Assembly (NCBI GenBank): GCA_013824715.1 | Contig: PNOH01000006.1 | Coordinates: 78,109-142,108 of the forward strand | Origin: Odoribacter sp. | GTDB lineage: Bacteria > Bacteroidota > Bacteroidia > Bacteroidales > Prolixibacteraceae | Direction of reading: 5' to 3' | DNA: 64,000 bases | Part shown: positions 33,781 through 42,980 of the stretch, in pieces | Numbering within the stretch: the stretch's first letter is position 1 | Layout of the letters: each line of letters begins with the position of its first letter | The notes under the pieces: generated by a model | Seen by the model: the letters and a program-made list of their open reading frames with translations, nothing else | Databases searched by the model: none | What the model was told of the DNA's origin: nothing | Made by a program: the position numbers and the translations under genes

Positions 33781-33877
33781 AAACTTGCCTTGACTTATTG
33801 TGAAAAATAAGTCAAACTTGCCTTGACATTTTGTGAAAATGTACATATATTTGCCTTGTATTTTTGTTGTAAATACA
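33781..33877. repeat. Three 33-nt-phased TTGCCTTG units with covarying palindromes
   Basis: TTGCCTTG occurs at 33785-33792, 33818-33825 and 33851-33858, exactly 33 bases apart. Each is followed by an inverted repeat of different sequence: GACTTATT/AATAAGTC (33792-33799, 33806-33813), ACATTTT/AAAATGT (33826-33832, 33836-33842) and TGTATTT/AAATACA (33857-33863, 33871-33877). The array covers the promoter of the ATPase gene. Confidence 0.85.
33823..33853 (+). promoter_or_regulatory. Promoter of the ATPase/DUF4143 gene within the repeat array
   Basis: TTG (33823-33825) is 20 bases upstream of TATATTTG (33846-33853), a good -33/-7 pair. The -33 comes from the second repeat unit and the -7 overlaps the third, so any binding protein would block transcription. 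Confidence 0.6.
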
Positions 33878-33901
33878 ATTAATCAATTAAATATCAAGAT
33901 T

Positions 33902-35215
33902 ATGAGGCGAAGTATATTCAATCATCTGCTTGCATGGAAAGAATCTTCCAGCCGAAAGGTACTTTTGTTGCGGGGAGCCCGGCAGGTTGGAAAGACTTTT
34001 GTGGTGCGCGAACTAGGCAAAACTTTCCTTAATTATGTCGAGGTAAATTTAGAAATTGACACAGATGTTGCCCGGTTTTTCAATCAAAATCTTGATCCAA
34101 CCCGTATTTGTCAGGAATTGTCTGCCTTTTACGGAAAGCCTATCCGTGAAAACGAAACACTTTTATTTTTTGATGAAATTCAGGCATGCCCCAGAGCCAT
34201 TTCTTCGCTAAGGTTTTTTTACGAAAATAAACCTGGATTGCACGTAATTGCAGCCGGATCGTTGCTTGAATTTGCCCTGGCCGAACTTCCATCGTTTGGG
34301 GTAGGACGGATTCGATCAATGTTTATGTACCCGATGTCGTTTAATGAATTTCTATTGGCCCACCAGAGAGACCAATTGATCGAGCTAATCAACCATGCTT
34401 CACCGGACAATCCGATGAATCCGGTCTTTCATGATATGCTGACCAATTATTACCGAAATTTTCAATTAACAGGCGGAATGCCGGAAGTCGTTAACCGCAT
34501 CGTTGAAAACAAGAGTGTTCTCGATGGGTTGAATGTATTGGACGATTTGTCTCTTTCAATTCGGGACGATTTTTCGAAGTACCACCGGCGAGTGCCTGAA
34601 AGCCGCATCAGGGAAGTATTTGCCAGCATTGTAGAGCAAGCCGGAGCCAAATTTGTATATGCAAATGTAGTGGCAAAAGCCAGTCAGCCGCAAATAAAGG
34701 AAGCCCTCGAGTTGTTGGTTATGGCTGGTTTGGCCTTTCCGGTGTACCATACCTCAGCCAATGGTTTTCCGCTTGGAGCCCAGATGGATCCGAAGAAATT
34801 TAAGGTTTTATTATACGATACCGGCATCTTTCAACGCATTCTGGGCTTGAATATCCGCGAATATCTGGTTGTCGAGGAAATGGATGTGGTCAATAAGGGT
34901 TCGCTCGCTGAAATCTATGCCGGTCTGGAACTGATCAAGGCAGCTTCATTCACTGATAAACCACAACTGTTCTATTGGCACCGGATGGAACGGAGCAGCA
35001 ATGCAGAGGTTGATTATGTGATCAGGCAAGGAGATGAAATTGTACCGGTTGAAATAAAGTCGGGCTACAGTGGGAAGATGCAAAGTATGCGCTTGTTTAT
35101 GAAGGAAAAGAACCTGAATAGAGGAATACGTTGTTCCCTCGAAAATTTTGGAAGAAATGGTAATATTGAAATCGTTCCACTTTATGCAATTTCTACCTTA
35201 ATCAAGGATAGCTGA
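33902..35215 (+). CDS. AAA-type ATPase with DUF4143 domain
   Basis: The 437-residue product starts at ATG 33902. The P-loop is LLLRGARQVGKTFVVRELG (near residue 25), with a Walker-B-like LLFFDEIQACPRAI and the sensor-like VIAAGSLLEFAL. The C-terminal DUF4143 half (from about residue 200) ends with a nuclease-like ELIKAAS...HRMERSSNAEVDYVIRQG and VPVEIKSG (D...E-x-K pattern). The family is widespread and of uncertain role; the terminal motif resembles a PD-(D/E)xK site. It stands alone behind the unusual repeat array. Confidence 0.88.
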   Translation: MRRSIFNHLLAWKESSSRKVLLLRGARQVGKTFVVRELGKTFLNYVEVNLEIDTDVARFFNQNLDPTRICQELSAFYGKPIRENETLLFFDEIQACPRAISSLRFFYENKPGLHVIAAGSLLEFALAELPSFGVGRIRSMFMYPMSFNEFLLAHQRDQLIELINHASPDNPMNPVFHDMLTNYYRNFQLTGGMPEVVNRIVENKSVLDGLNVLDDLSLSIRDDFSKYHRRVPESRIREVFASIVEQAGAKFVYANVVAKASQPQIKEALELLVMAGLAFPVYHTSANGFPLGAQMDPKKFKVLLYDTGIFQRILGLNIREYLVVEEMDVVNKGSLAEIYAGLELIKAASFTDKPQLFYWHRMERSSNAEVDYVIRQGDEIVPVEIKSGYSGKMQSMRLFMKEKNLNRGIRCSLENFGRNGNIEIVPLYAISTLIKDS

Positions 35216-35239
35216 GACTGGAAACTGCGACTGCCAACT
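35213..35239. repeat. GAGACTG/GACTGCCAACT phrase
   Basis: Short stuttered phrase resembling the 7064-7088 repeat. It occupies the whole gap between the ATPase and ispG stops. Confidence 0.4.
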
Positions 35240-37097
35240 ACACTTCCCGGTCTTTCCAGTCGCCATTTTCCCGAATAATGGCTTCGAGTTCTTCAACGGC
35301 TTGTTCGAAAGGAATGTGCTTTTTTATAAGTTTCTGACCTTTGTACAAGTTTACGTTTCCGGGTCCGGCACCAACGAAACCATAATCAACATCGCCCATT
35401 TCGCCAGGGCCATTGACTACACAGCCCATTACTCCTATCTTGAGATGATCGAGATGATTAAAATGGGCTTTTATTTTGATTGTTGTTTCGTGCAGATTAA
35501 ACAAGGTTCGTCCGCATCCCGGACAGGAAATGAACTCCGTTTTGGTCAAACGCATGCGACTGGCTTGCAGAATAGAGAAACTCAGGTCTTTCAGATCGGT
35601 AAAGGTAGTTTGATCGAATTCGTTGGTGATGCAAAGGCCATCGCCATAGCCGTCAATCAGTAAACCTCCCAAATCGGCTGCAGCTTTGATCTGTAGATTT
35701 TCGAGATAACGCTCCTCGTATTTTCTGAAAATAATAACCGGAACTTTCCAGATATGCGAATCAAGTGTCATAAAGAAGGCACGAAGCTCGGCAAATGGGT
35801 TTTTATTAAAACTCTCGAGAATCAGGACAGTTTTACGGGTTTGCTTCAGTTTGGTAATGATTTCAGGATTCTCATCCATAAAATGATCGAACTCTTCTTT
35901 ATTGGTGCGGATAAACTTGGTTTGTCCCCAATGTGACCCGGCAAACAAATATTCTTCAAGGGTTAGAACCGGATAGGAATTTCCTTCCAAATCGAGAACT
36001 TCGCTGTTATTGAAAAAATACTCCGGAATCTGTTTACCGCGTAAAGGAAGGATTTCAGAAAGCGTCCGCCCGCGAAGGTCGGCCATAACCACCGGTAAAA
36101 ATTTATCGCCCATCCTGAGGACAGGCCTAACCGATCGCCTTTCATATTCAAACGGGTTGATTTGTGCAAATAACGGGGCTTTAATCGGTTTATGGTTTTT
36201 ATAAGTCTCGATGTGGTTGATTAGCTTCCGGGCTACCGTAATTTCATTTTCAGGAACTTCGGTTAACGAAACACGGATGGTATCGCCAATGCCATCGGCA
36301 AGCAAAGCTCCAATCCCAACCGCCGATTTGATACGGCCATCTTCACCTTCGCCAGCTTCGGTAACTCCCAGATGAAGCGGATAACTCATTTCTTCGAGCC
36401 GCATCTTGAAATTGAGAAGACGCACGGTATAAACCATGGTGCGGGTATTGCTCGATTTAATTGAAATGACCACGTTCGCAAAATCCTGCTTTTTGCAAAT
36501 GCGAAGGAATTCCATTACCGACTCAACAATTCCGGCGGGAGTATCTCCGTAACGGCTCATGATCCGATCGGATAATGAACCTTGATTGGCACCAATCCGA
36601 AGAGCAGTATTGGTATCTTTCAGGAAATGCAGAAAAGGCACAAATTGCTCTTCGATTTTATGAAGTTCAGCTTTATATTCGTCATCTGAATACAAGTGAT
36701 GCTCGAATGTTGCTCGTTTGTCGTAAAAATTTCCGGGATTTATCCTTACTTTAAATACGTACTTTGCAGCAATTTCGGCTAAGTGTGGATTAAAATGAAT
36801 GTCGGCCACCAAGGGGTTTTCGTAGCCACGCGCCAACAGTTCACGTTTGATATTTTGAAGGTTTTCAGCATCAGGGACACCTCTTACGGTCACCCGGACC
36901 AGATCGGCGCCACACTTGATGATACGAATGATTTGTTCCACGGTAGCTTCAGTATCGCTGGTGTCGGTATCAGTCATGGATTGAACCCTGATCGGATTAC
37001 AATTGCCAAGCAATAGATCGCCAATATGGACCAACGACGTATTCTGGCGTTGATATTTTGTCAAATCTTCGATGTAGTTAAAGTTCTGATCCTTCAT
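35238..37097 (-). CDS. ispG: 4-hydroxy-3-methylbut-2-enyl diphosphate synthase, long insert-bearing type
   Basis: Penultimate enzyme of the MEP isoprenoid pathway; reduces MEcPP using a 4Fe-4S cluster. The 619 residues exceed the about 370 of E. coli IspG; the extra central domain is usual in Bacteroidota and Chlamydiae. The TIM-barrel half opens GNCNPIRVQSMTDTDTSD. Cluster cysteines are in ISCPGCGRTLFNLHE and GVMGCVVNGPGEMGDVDYG near residues 530-580. Ends 23 bases after the ATPase gene, converging. Confidence 0.96.
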   Translation of the reverse strand: MKDQNFNYIEDLTKYQRQNTSLVHIGDLLLGNCNPIRVQSMTDTDTSDTEATVEQIIRIIKCGADLVRVTVRGVPDAENLQNIKRELLARGYENPLVADIHFNPHLAEIAAKYVFKVRINPGNFYDKRATFEHHLYSDDEYKAELHKIEEQFVPFLHFLKDTNTALRIGANQGSLSDRIMSRYGDTPAGIVESVMEFLRICKKQDFANVVISIKSSNTRTMVYTVRLLNFKMRLEEMSYPLHLGVTEAGEGEDGRIKSAVGIGALLADGIGDTIRVSLTEVPENEITVARKLINHIETYKNHKPIKAPLFAQINPFEYERRSVRPVLRMGDKFLPVVMADLRGRTLSEILPLRGKQIPEYFFNNSEVLDLEGNSYPVLTLEEYLFAGSHWGQTKFIRTNKEEFDHFMDENPEIITKLKQTRKTVLILESFNKNPFAELRAFFMTLDSHIWKVPVIIFRKYEERYLENLQIKAAADLGGLLIDGYGDGLCITNEFDQTTFTDLKDLSFSILQASRMRLTKTEFISCPGCGRTLFNLHETTIKIKAHFNHLDHLKIGVMGCVVNGPGEMGDVDYGFVGAGPGNVNLYKGQKLIKKHIPFEQAVEELEAIIRENGDWKDREV

Positions 37098-37119
37098 TTC
37101 ACTCGCTATTGATGGCGGG

Positions 37120-37149
37120 CAAAGTTAATTTAAAGTTAATAAAAACAAA
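37120..37149 (-). promoter_or_regulatory. Promoter of ispG
   Basis: Minus-strand TAACTTTG (plus CAAAGTTA, 37120-37127) with TTTG (plus CAAA, 37146-37149) 18 bases upstream, close to the Bacteroidota spacing. Confidence 0.6.
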
Positions 37150-37161
37150 AGCAGAAATCTT

Positions 37162-37169
37162 TACTTTTG
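37162..37169 (+). promoter_or_regulatory. -7 promoter element for the gldA-like gene
   Basis: TACTTTTG fits TAnnTTTG, 22 bases before the start and divergent from the ispG promoter. Confidence 0.5.
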
Positions 37170-37190
37170 CTAAACTTAATTTCAGGAAAA

Positions 37191-38099
37191 ATGACGATTA
37201 ACATAGCTCGGGTAAGCAAATTTTATGGAAGCCAAAAAGCTCTCGATCAGGTTTCGTTCGAAATTGGAACCGGTGAATTAGTCGGTTTTCTGGGTCCAAA
37301 CGGCGCCGGAAAATCAACCCTGATGAAAATTATCACTGGTTATCTGGCCTCCGATGGAGGTAGCGTAACGGTTAACGGTGAAACTGTTGAAACCAGGAAT
37401 GTAGCAATCCGCTCGCAAATTGGCTATCTGCCTGAAAATAATCCGCTCTATACTGATTTGTATGTCAGGGAATACCTTGAAATGGTGTCCGGATTTTACA
37501 AACTTCCGAATAAAAAGGAAAAAGTTCTGAAAATGGTTGAACTGACAGGGCTTAAAACGGAGCAGCACAAAAAAATTGGCGCATTGTCGAAAGGCTTTCG
37601 TCAGCGTGTCGGTCTTGCACAAGCATTGATCCATGATCCGGCTGTTCTGATCCTGGATGAGCCCACTACTGGATTAGATCCCAATCAACTGGAAGAAATC
37701 AGGCAATTGATCAAGACGATTAGTACCAACAAAACAGTGATGATTTCGACCCACATCATGCAGGAAGTGGAAGCTATTTGCAGCCGGGTCGTTATTATAA
37801 ATAAAGGCCTGATTGTGGCAGATGGATCAATAGAACAGCTTAAAACCGGCCGGTTTACCCAAAAACAAACCGTCATGCTTGAGTTTGACAAAACTCCTGA
37901 TTTGGATGCATTGTGTAAGATTTCAGGAATCGAAAAAATTGAACAGCTCAGTCCAAACACTTTTTTGGCAGAATCGGGCAGAAGCACCGATCTGCGTCCG
38001 TCAATCTTTAAATTTGCTGTTGATAATCACCTTGTTCTGCTAACCTTAAAAGAACAGCAACAAAGTCTGGAAAATGTATTTCAGGATTTGACACGTTAA
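37191..38099 (+). CDS. gldA: ABC transporter ATPase, GldA-like
   Basis: ATP-binding subunit of an ABC exporter of the gliding-motility GldA group, 302 residues from ATG 37191. Walker A is FLGPNGAGKSTLMKIITGYL (near residue 35), signature GALSKGFRQRVGLAQAL, Walker B LILDEPTTGLDPNQL, and the H-loop STHIMQEVEAIC. The C-terminal extension of about 80 residues is usual for GldA. The membrane subunits (GldF/GldG) are not adjacent. Related Bacteroidota ATPases without gliding exist, so motility cannot be concluded. Confidence 0.85.
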   Translation: MTINIARVSKFYGSQKALDQVSFEIGTGELVGFLGPNGAGKSTLMKIITGYLASDGGSVTVNGETVETRNVAIRSQIGYLPENNPLYTDLYVREYLEMVSGFYKLPNKKEKVLKMVELTGLKTEQHKKIGALSKGFRQRVGLAQALIHDPAVLILDEPTTGLDPNQLEEIRQLIKTISTNKTVMISTHIMQEVEAICSRVVIINKGLIVADGSIEQLKTGRFTQKQTVMLEFDKTPDLDALCKISGIEKIEQLSPNTFLAESGRSTDLRPSIFKFAVDNHLVLLTLKEQQQSLENVFQDLTR

Positions 38100-38108
38100 T
38101 TTTTCAAA

Positions 38109-38128
38109 TTAAGACTTCCATGTCTTAA
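38109..38128 (+). terminator. Weak terminator-like hairpin after the gldA-like gene
   Basis: TTAAGAC-TTCCAT-GTCTTAA perfect 7-bp stem, followed by an A tract rather than T, so it is weak on the plus strand. Confidence 0.3.
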
Positions 38129-38137
38129 AAAATTTTG

Positions 38138-38145
38138 TAAATTTG
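38138..38145 (+). promoter_or_regulatory. -7 promoter element for metK
   Basis: TAAATTTG fits TAnnTTTG, giving a long metK leader of about 170 bases. Confidence 0.55.
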
Positions 38146-38152
38146 CGGCTGT

Positions 38153-38212
38153 TATGTGGACAAATTTGTGCTGATTGCAACCACGGAAAAAAATGCTAAA
38201 ACGAACCGTTTT
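38153..38212 (+). promoter_or_regulatory. Candidate SAM-responsive leader of metK (SAM-II/SAM-V-like core)
   Basis: The leader contains CTGATTGCAACC (38171-38182) and AAAAATGCTAAAA (about 38189-38201), which resemble the conserved CUGAUU...AACC and AAAUGUAGCUAAAA blocks of SAM-II-type pseudoknots. GTGG (38156-38159) can pair with CCAC (38181-38184). I cannot identify a convincing second pseudoknot helix, so the call is tentative. ACGG/CCGT followed by T's at 38183-38214 may form an alternative terminator-like hairpin. Confidence 0.3.
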
Positions 38213-38321
38213 TATCTTGCTTTTCAATCAATTATTCCACAATTTTTAATGTTTAATCCATTGTCTATGAATTCATTCAGGCCTATTCTGAATTAGTTCG
38301 GGCATTTAAATTGTTAAGATT

Positions 38322-39575
38322 ATGAGTTACTTATTTACAAGCGAATCCGTTTCAGAAGGGCATCCTGATAAAGTTTCAGATCAGATTTCGGATGCTCTGC
38401 TCGACGAATTTCTCGCACACGATGCCAACTCAAAAGTTGCCATCGAAACATTGGTTACTACCGGTCAGGTCATAATTGCCGGAGAAGTAAAATCGAACGC
38501 TTATGTTGATGTACAGGAAACTGTACGCCGTGTAATAAACCAGATTGGTTACACCAAGGCTGAATATCGCTTTGATGGTGATTCGTGCGGCGTTTTAAGC
38601 GCCATTCACGAACAAAGCCCGGATATTAACCGCGGGGTTGAGAAAGCCGACAAAATGGATCAGGGTGCTGGCGACCAGGGAATGATGTTTGGCTATGCCA
38701 ATTCAGAAACCGATAATTACATGCCTCTGCCACTCGATTTATCGCACCGCATTTTGCTTGAACTGGCTGTTATCCGGCGCGAGCTGAAGGTGATGACTTA
38801 TCTTCGTCCGGATTCAAAATCGCAGGTGACTATTGAATACAACGACGATCATTCACCAAAACGGGTCCATACTATCGTAGTTTCGACCCAGCACGACGAT
38901 TTTGATGCTGACGAACCGATGCTGGCCAAAATTAAAAAGGATGTCATCGAAATTCTGATCCCACGAGTGAAAGCCCGGCTACCGGAACGGGTACAGGAGT
39001 TATTCCAGGGTGAAATCATCTATCATGTTAATCCAACCGGAAAATTTGTAATAGGTGGACCTCACGGCGATACCGGGCTTACCGGACGCAAAATTATCGT
39101 GGATACTTACGGTGGTCGCGGCGCTCACGGAGGCGGCGCTTTTTCAGGGAAAGACCCTTCGAAAGTTGACCGCTCGGCCGCTTACGCAGCACGCCACATC
39201 GCCAAAAACATGGTTGCTGCAGGAGTTGCCAAAGAAATGCTTGTCCAGCTTTCGTATGCGATCGGTGTTGCTAAGCCGGTCGGCATATACGTTGAAACCA
39301 AAGGCAGTGCCTTGAAAGGCCATTCAGATTCACTGATTTCAGAAAAAATTCAGGAGATTTTTGACCTGCGCCCGGCTGCCATCGAGCAAAGGCTTAAATT
39401 GAGAAGCCCGATATATCGGGAAACAGCAGCGTACGGACACATGGGCCGTCAGCCTAAAACGGTGACAAAAGTGTTCGAATCGCCATATAATGGACGGATT
39501 GAAATGGAAGTGGAACTTTTCACCTGGGAAAAACTCGACTATGTTGAGCAGATTAAAAAAGCTTTTGGAATTTAA
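38322..39575 (+). CDS. metK: S-adenosylmethionine synthetase
   Basis: Makes SAM from methionine and ATP. The 417-residue protein shows [79 protein letters not shown] and a normal C-terminus. All signature blocks are intact. It supplies the SAM whose by-product, methylthioadenosine, is salvaged by the operon at 30.6-33.1 kb. Confidence 0.97.
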   Translation: MSYLFTSESVSEGHPDKVSDQISDALLDEFLAHDANSKVAIETLVTTGQVIIAGEVKSNAYVDVQETVRRVINQIGYTKAEYRFDGDSCGVLSAIHEQSPDINRGVEKADKMDQGAGDQGMMFGYANSETDNYMPLPLDLSHRILLELAVIRRELKVMTYLRPDSKSQVTIEYNDDHSPKRVHTIVVSTQHDDFDADEPMLAKIKKDVIEILIPRVKARLPERVQELFQGEIIYHVNPTGKFVIGGPHGDTGLTGRKIIVDTYGGRGAHGGGAFSGKDPSKVDRSAAYAARHIAKNMVAAGVAKEMLVQLSYAIGVAKPVGIYVETKGSALKGHSDSLISEKIQEIFDLRPAAIEQRLKLRSPIYRETAAYGHMGRQPKTVTKVFESPYNGRIEMEVELFTWEKLDYVEQIKKAFGI

Positions 39576-39594
39576 TCTTTAAAACTGAAATATA

Positions 39595-39625
39595 AAATCC
39601 GGATCTGGAAAGATTCGGATTTTTA
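39595..39625 (+). terminator. Terminator after metK
   Basis: AAATCCGGATCT-GGAA-AGATTCGGATTT, a 12-pair stem with one G-T wobble, followed by TT(T)AG, 20 bases after the stop. Confidence 0.75.
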
Positions 39626-39658
39626 GTTTAAAAATATCACTCAAAGTCCCAAATAACT

Positions 39659-39666
39659 TATCTTTG
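39659..39666 (+). promoter_or_regulatory. -7 promoter element for the defence operon
   Basis: TATCTTTG fits TAnnTTTG, 47 bases before the helicase gene; the only good promoter found for the three-gene operon. Confidence 0.5.
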
Positions 39667-39713
39667 GGGAAATAGGTCGTGACTCAAAAATCGAAGCATT
39701 AAAGTTTAAGTCT

Positions 39714-42700
39714 ATGCAAAGCAGTTTTATTACTAATCAGGATAAATTCCTTTCAGAGATTATTAATGGGATATTACCCAAATGTGATAATGCCTGTTTT
39801 TTGGTAGGTTATTTCTACTTCTCAGGCTTCGCTGAAATTTATCGAAAAGTATCAGTAAAACCTCTTCGTGTATTAGTTGGACTGGATATTGAGCGTGATA
39901 TGATTAACCGGGTAAGAGAGGTTGATTACCATACTTACCTGAATAAATCGCGCGGTCAAATCAAAGATGGGTACTTTTCTTCATTGGTTGAACTTTTTAA
40001 TGAATCCGACTATTTTGACAGCACAGAAAAGGAAGAGGCGTTTAAGGTTTTTTATGAGAAGATAAAAGATGGCTCATTGCAAATACGCAAAACCAAAGAG
40101 CCCAATCATGCAAAAATGTATCTTTTCGAGAATGGCGAAGAGTTTAACGAATGTGGTTCTTATCCGGGGTCATTAATCACCGGCTCAAGCAATCTATCGG
40201 TATCAGGATTAAAAGGCCGGCTAGAACTGAACGCAATCCTGCGGGGAGAGGCTGATTATTTGGAGGGGCGACGTATTTTTGAAGAGTTATGGAAAGATGC
40301 CATTGTAATAGCCGATCAGGACAATATTCAGGAATTTGAGAATGGAGTAATACAAAAGACGTGGTTCGAAAAGTTATACTCCCCTTATGCCTTTTATCTA
40401 AGGGTATTACACGAATACTTTTCAATAAGCTACGATAAAAATGTGCGAACTGCTTATGAAATTACCGATGGTAAATTTTTGAATCTAAAATATCAGGCTG
40501 ATGCAATAAAAATGGCTCTTTCAACCATTGAGAACCATAATGGAGTAATAATTTCAGACGTGGTGGGACTTGGGAAAAGTATTATTGGTTCTGCTGTAGC
40601 TCATAATCTCAGATTGAAAACCATTATTATAGTCCCTCCCCACTTGGTAACTCAATGGAATGAATACACCACAGAATTTCAATTTCCTGCCACCATATTC
40701 AGTAGCGGCAGTATCAATAAAGCATTGGATTTCTATCGTAATTTATCAACTGAAAAAGAAAAATGGCTGATTATACTTGACGAGGCACACAAATACCGGA
40801 ATGAATTTACACAGGATTATGCCGACCTGCACAAACTCTGTCAAGGAAACAAGGTCATGTTACTAACTGCGACACCTTTCAACAATAAGCCACAGGATAT
40901 ATACTCAATGGTTCGACTCTTTCAAATTCCATTCAAGTCAACCCTTAAAACCGTTGATAATCTGGGTCGTGAGTTTCGGGAACTGATTAAAAACTATACC
41001 GATCTGACCAAAGACCAAAGGAAGAAAAAACTAACGGAGGATGAGTTGAAAATGGCTGTTGATCACATAGCACGAAAAATACGAGCTATCATTTCTCCAC
41101 TTGTTATTCGCCGTTCACGGTTAGATTTGGAAGCTATCACAGAATATAAAGCTGATTTAAAACTTCAGAAAATCGAATTTGCAAAGGTTGGCGATCCCGA
41201 ACTGCTGGAGTATCCACTTGGGAAGCTGGAAGAACTTTATGTCAAAACACTTAACCAGATTGCTCCTCCCGAAGATGAAGAGGGAATTCCGAAAACAGAC
41301 AACTCGTTTAAAGCAGCGCGATACCAACCGATTTCCTATATCAACAAAGAGAAGGAAGCGGAATTAAAGAAAAAGATTGAAGATGCCGGGTTTGATTACA
41401 ATTTGTTCAGGGGTACTCAGCGTAACTTATCGAAGTTTATGCGACACCTCTTAGTTCGCCGGTTCGAGAGTTCAGTTAAAGCTTTTGAAAAATCTTTGAA
41501 TTCTATGATTATATCATCCGAAGGAATTCTGAAATGGATGGATAAACGTAAAAAGGTGCCAATCTACAAGAAGGGATACTTACCATCGGTCGATGATTTT
41601 TACAGATCAACCAACGATAATACTCAGGAGGAGCTAACTGAGATGTTCGACAAATTCACCCAAAAGGGGATGTTTGAGATCGATGTGGAAGATCTTCGCG
41701 ATGATTTTAGAACAGATATTTTAGCTGATATTGAACTGTTAAAATCAATTCGTTCGGAATGGTTTGAGCAACCTGATCCGAGAATTGATGTAAAACTTGA
41801 ATCATTTAAAGAGATTATCCGGCTGAAATTGCAACATGAACCCAACCGTAAAATTATTGTATTTAGCGAATTCGCCGATACAGTAAATTACCTGTATGAC
41901 GAACTCAAAAATGAGGGCTTGCAAATCTTCAGTTATACTTCAGCCGATTCCTCGCCAACAAACAAAGAAACCATTCGTGCCAATTTTGATGCCGGATTAA
42001 AGCTTGAAATGCAAAAGAATGATTATAAAGTGCTGATTGCTACGGATGCCATTAGTGAAGGATATAATCTGCATCGTGCCGGAGCAATATTTAATTACGA
42101 CATACCGTATAACCCAACACGGGTGATTCAACGTATTGGCCGGATTAACCGAATCAATAAGAAAGTATTTGATGAACTTCATATTTTCAACTATTTTCCG
42201 ACCGATGTAGGTGAAAAAGAAACGCGAACGAAGGAAATTTCTACTTTGAAAATGGCAATGATTCATGCCATTATGGGCGAAGACACGAAAATCCTGACTA
42301 AGAATGAAGACCTCCGCTCTTATTTTAAAGAACGATACGATAAGGAGTTGCAAACCAGCGAGGCACTTTCATGGGAAACACCGTACAAGGAACTTTTCAA
42401 TTCATTGATAAATAGTGAATACTATCGTGATGCACTGGCAATACCACACCGCGCCAAAATCGGACGTAAGGTTGAAAAACCGTTGCAAGGAGTTTTGGTT
42501 TTTGGTAAAAAGGGGAACGACTTTGTGTTTAAAATAGGTACTTCTGCTGAGGATGTATCTACAATCACGCCCGAACAGGCCATTTCGTTATTTGAAGCCA
42601 CCGTTTTTGAACAACCACAAAAAGTATCAGCGAATTACGATACCATTTATCAGAGTGTCAAGGCGAACTTATTTCTAAGCCGAAAAGATGATAAAGTGGA

Positions 42701-42968
42701 GAAATCGAAACGTGAAGCTCTTGATAAAATAAATGCAATGTTACGCGAAAACAGTGTCAGTCACGATTATTTGAAAGATCTTTCCAAAGTAATAGAGATG
42801 GACGGCTTATCGGGTCACTCACTCCGTTTCATAAACAAGCTCACTAAAAAAGAATTTGCATCACTTCCGAACGAAATTGAGCAAAGTTATATCAATAAGA
42901 TGATTAATACCGCCGGAGAAATTGAAGCAGGTAGTGAAGTCCTTATTTTATCGGAAGAAATTATTTAA
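39714..42968 (+). CDS. PLD-like/SNF2 helicase, restriction or DISARM-type effector
   Basis: The 1084-residue product fuses an N-terminal phospholipase-D-like module to an SNF2-type ATPase. The PLD half has HAKMYLFE near residue 132 (H-x-K-x4-E in place of D) and GSSNLSVSGLKGRLELNA near residue 157. The helicase follows with a Q-like region, P-loop DVVGLGKS (near residue 282), DEAH (356-359), LLTATPFNN, and the C-half motifs VFSEFADTVNYLYDELK, LIATDAISEGYNL and QRIGRINRINK. PLD modules in such enzymes may cut DNA. It opens an operon with a methyltransferase 12 bases later. DrmD-type DISARM helicases are the nearest recalled comparison. Confidence 0.85.
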   Translation: MQSSFITNQDKFLSEIINGILPKCDNACFLVGYFYFSGFAEIYRKVSVKPLRVLVGLDIERDMINRVREVDYHTYLNKSRGQIKDGYFSSLVELFNESDYFDSTEKEEAFKVFYEKIKDGSLQIRKTKEPNHAKMYLFENGEEFNECGSYPGSLITGSSNLSVSGLKGRLELNAILRGEADYLEGRRIFEELWKDAIVIADQDNIQEFENGVIQKTWFEKLYSPYAFYLRVLHEYFSISYDKNVRTAYEITDGKFLNLKYQADAIKMALSTIENHNGVIISDVVGLGKSIIGSAVAHNLRLKTIIIVPPHLVTQWNEYTTEFQFPATIFSSGSINKALDFYRNLSTEKEKWLIILDEAHKYRNEFTQDYADLHKLCQGNKVMLLTATPFNNKPQDIYSMVRLFQIPFKSTLKTVDNLGREFRELIKNYTDLTKDQRKKKLTEDELKMAVDHIARKIRAIISPLVIRRSRLDLEAITEYKADLKLQKIEFAKVGDPELLEYPLGKLEELYVKTLNQIAPPEDEEGIPKTDNSFKAARYQPISYINKEKEAELKKKIEDAGFDYNLFRGTQRNLSKFMRHLLVRRFESSVKAFEKSLNSMIISSEGILKWMDKRKKVPIYKKGYLPSVDDFYRSTNDNTQEELTEMFDKFTQKGMFEIDVEDLRDDFRTDILADIELLKSIRSEWFEQPDPRIDVKLESFKEIIRLKLQHEPNRKIIVFSEFADTVNYLYDELKNEGLQIFSYTSADSSPTNKETIRANFDAGLKLEMQKNDYKVLIATDAISEGYNLHRAGAIFNYDIPYNPTRVIQRIGRINRINKKVFDELHIFNYFPTDVGEKETRTKEISTLKMAMIHAIMGEDTKILTKNEDLRSYFKERYDKELQTSEALSWETPYKELFNSLINSEYYRDALAIPHRAKIGRKVEKPLQGVLVFGKKGNDFVFKIGTSAEDVSTITPEQAISLFEATVFEQPQKVSANYDTIYQSVKANLFLSRKDDKVEKSKREALDKINAMLRENSVSHDYLKDLSKVIEMDGLSGHSLRFINKLTKKEFASLPNEIEQSYINKMINTAGEIEAGSEVLILSEEII

Positions 42969-42980
42969 TAACACTAACCT

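Noticed and set aside
33781..33877. CRISPR array
   Set aside because: Phased repeats are present, but units are only three, the conserved part is 8 bases and the variable parts are palindromes rather than spacers; no cas genes.
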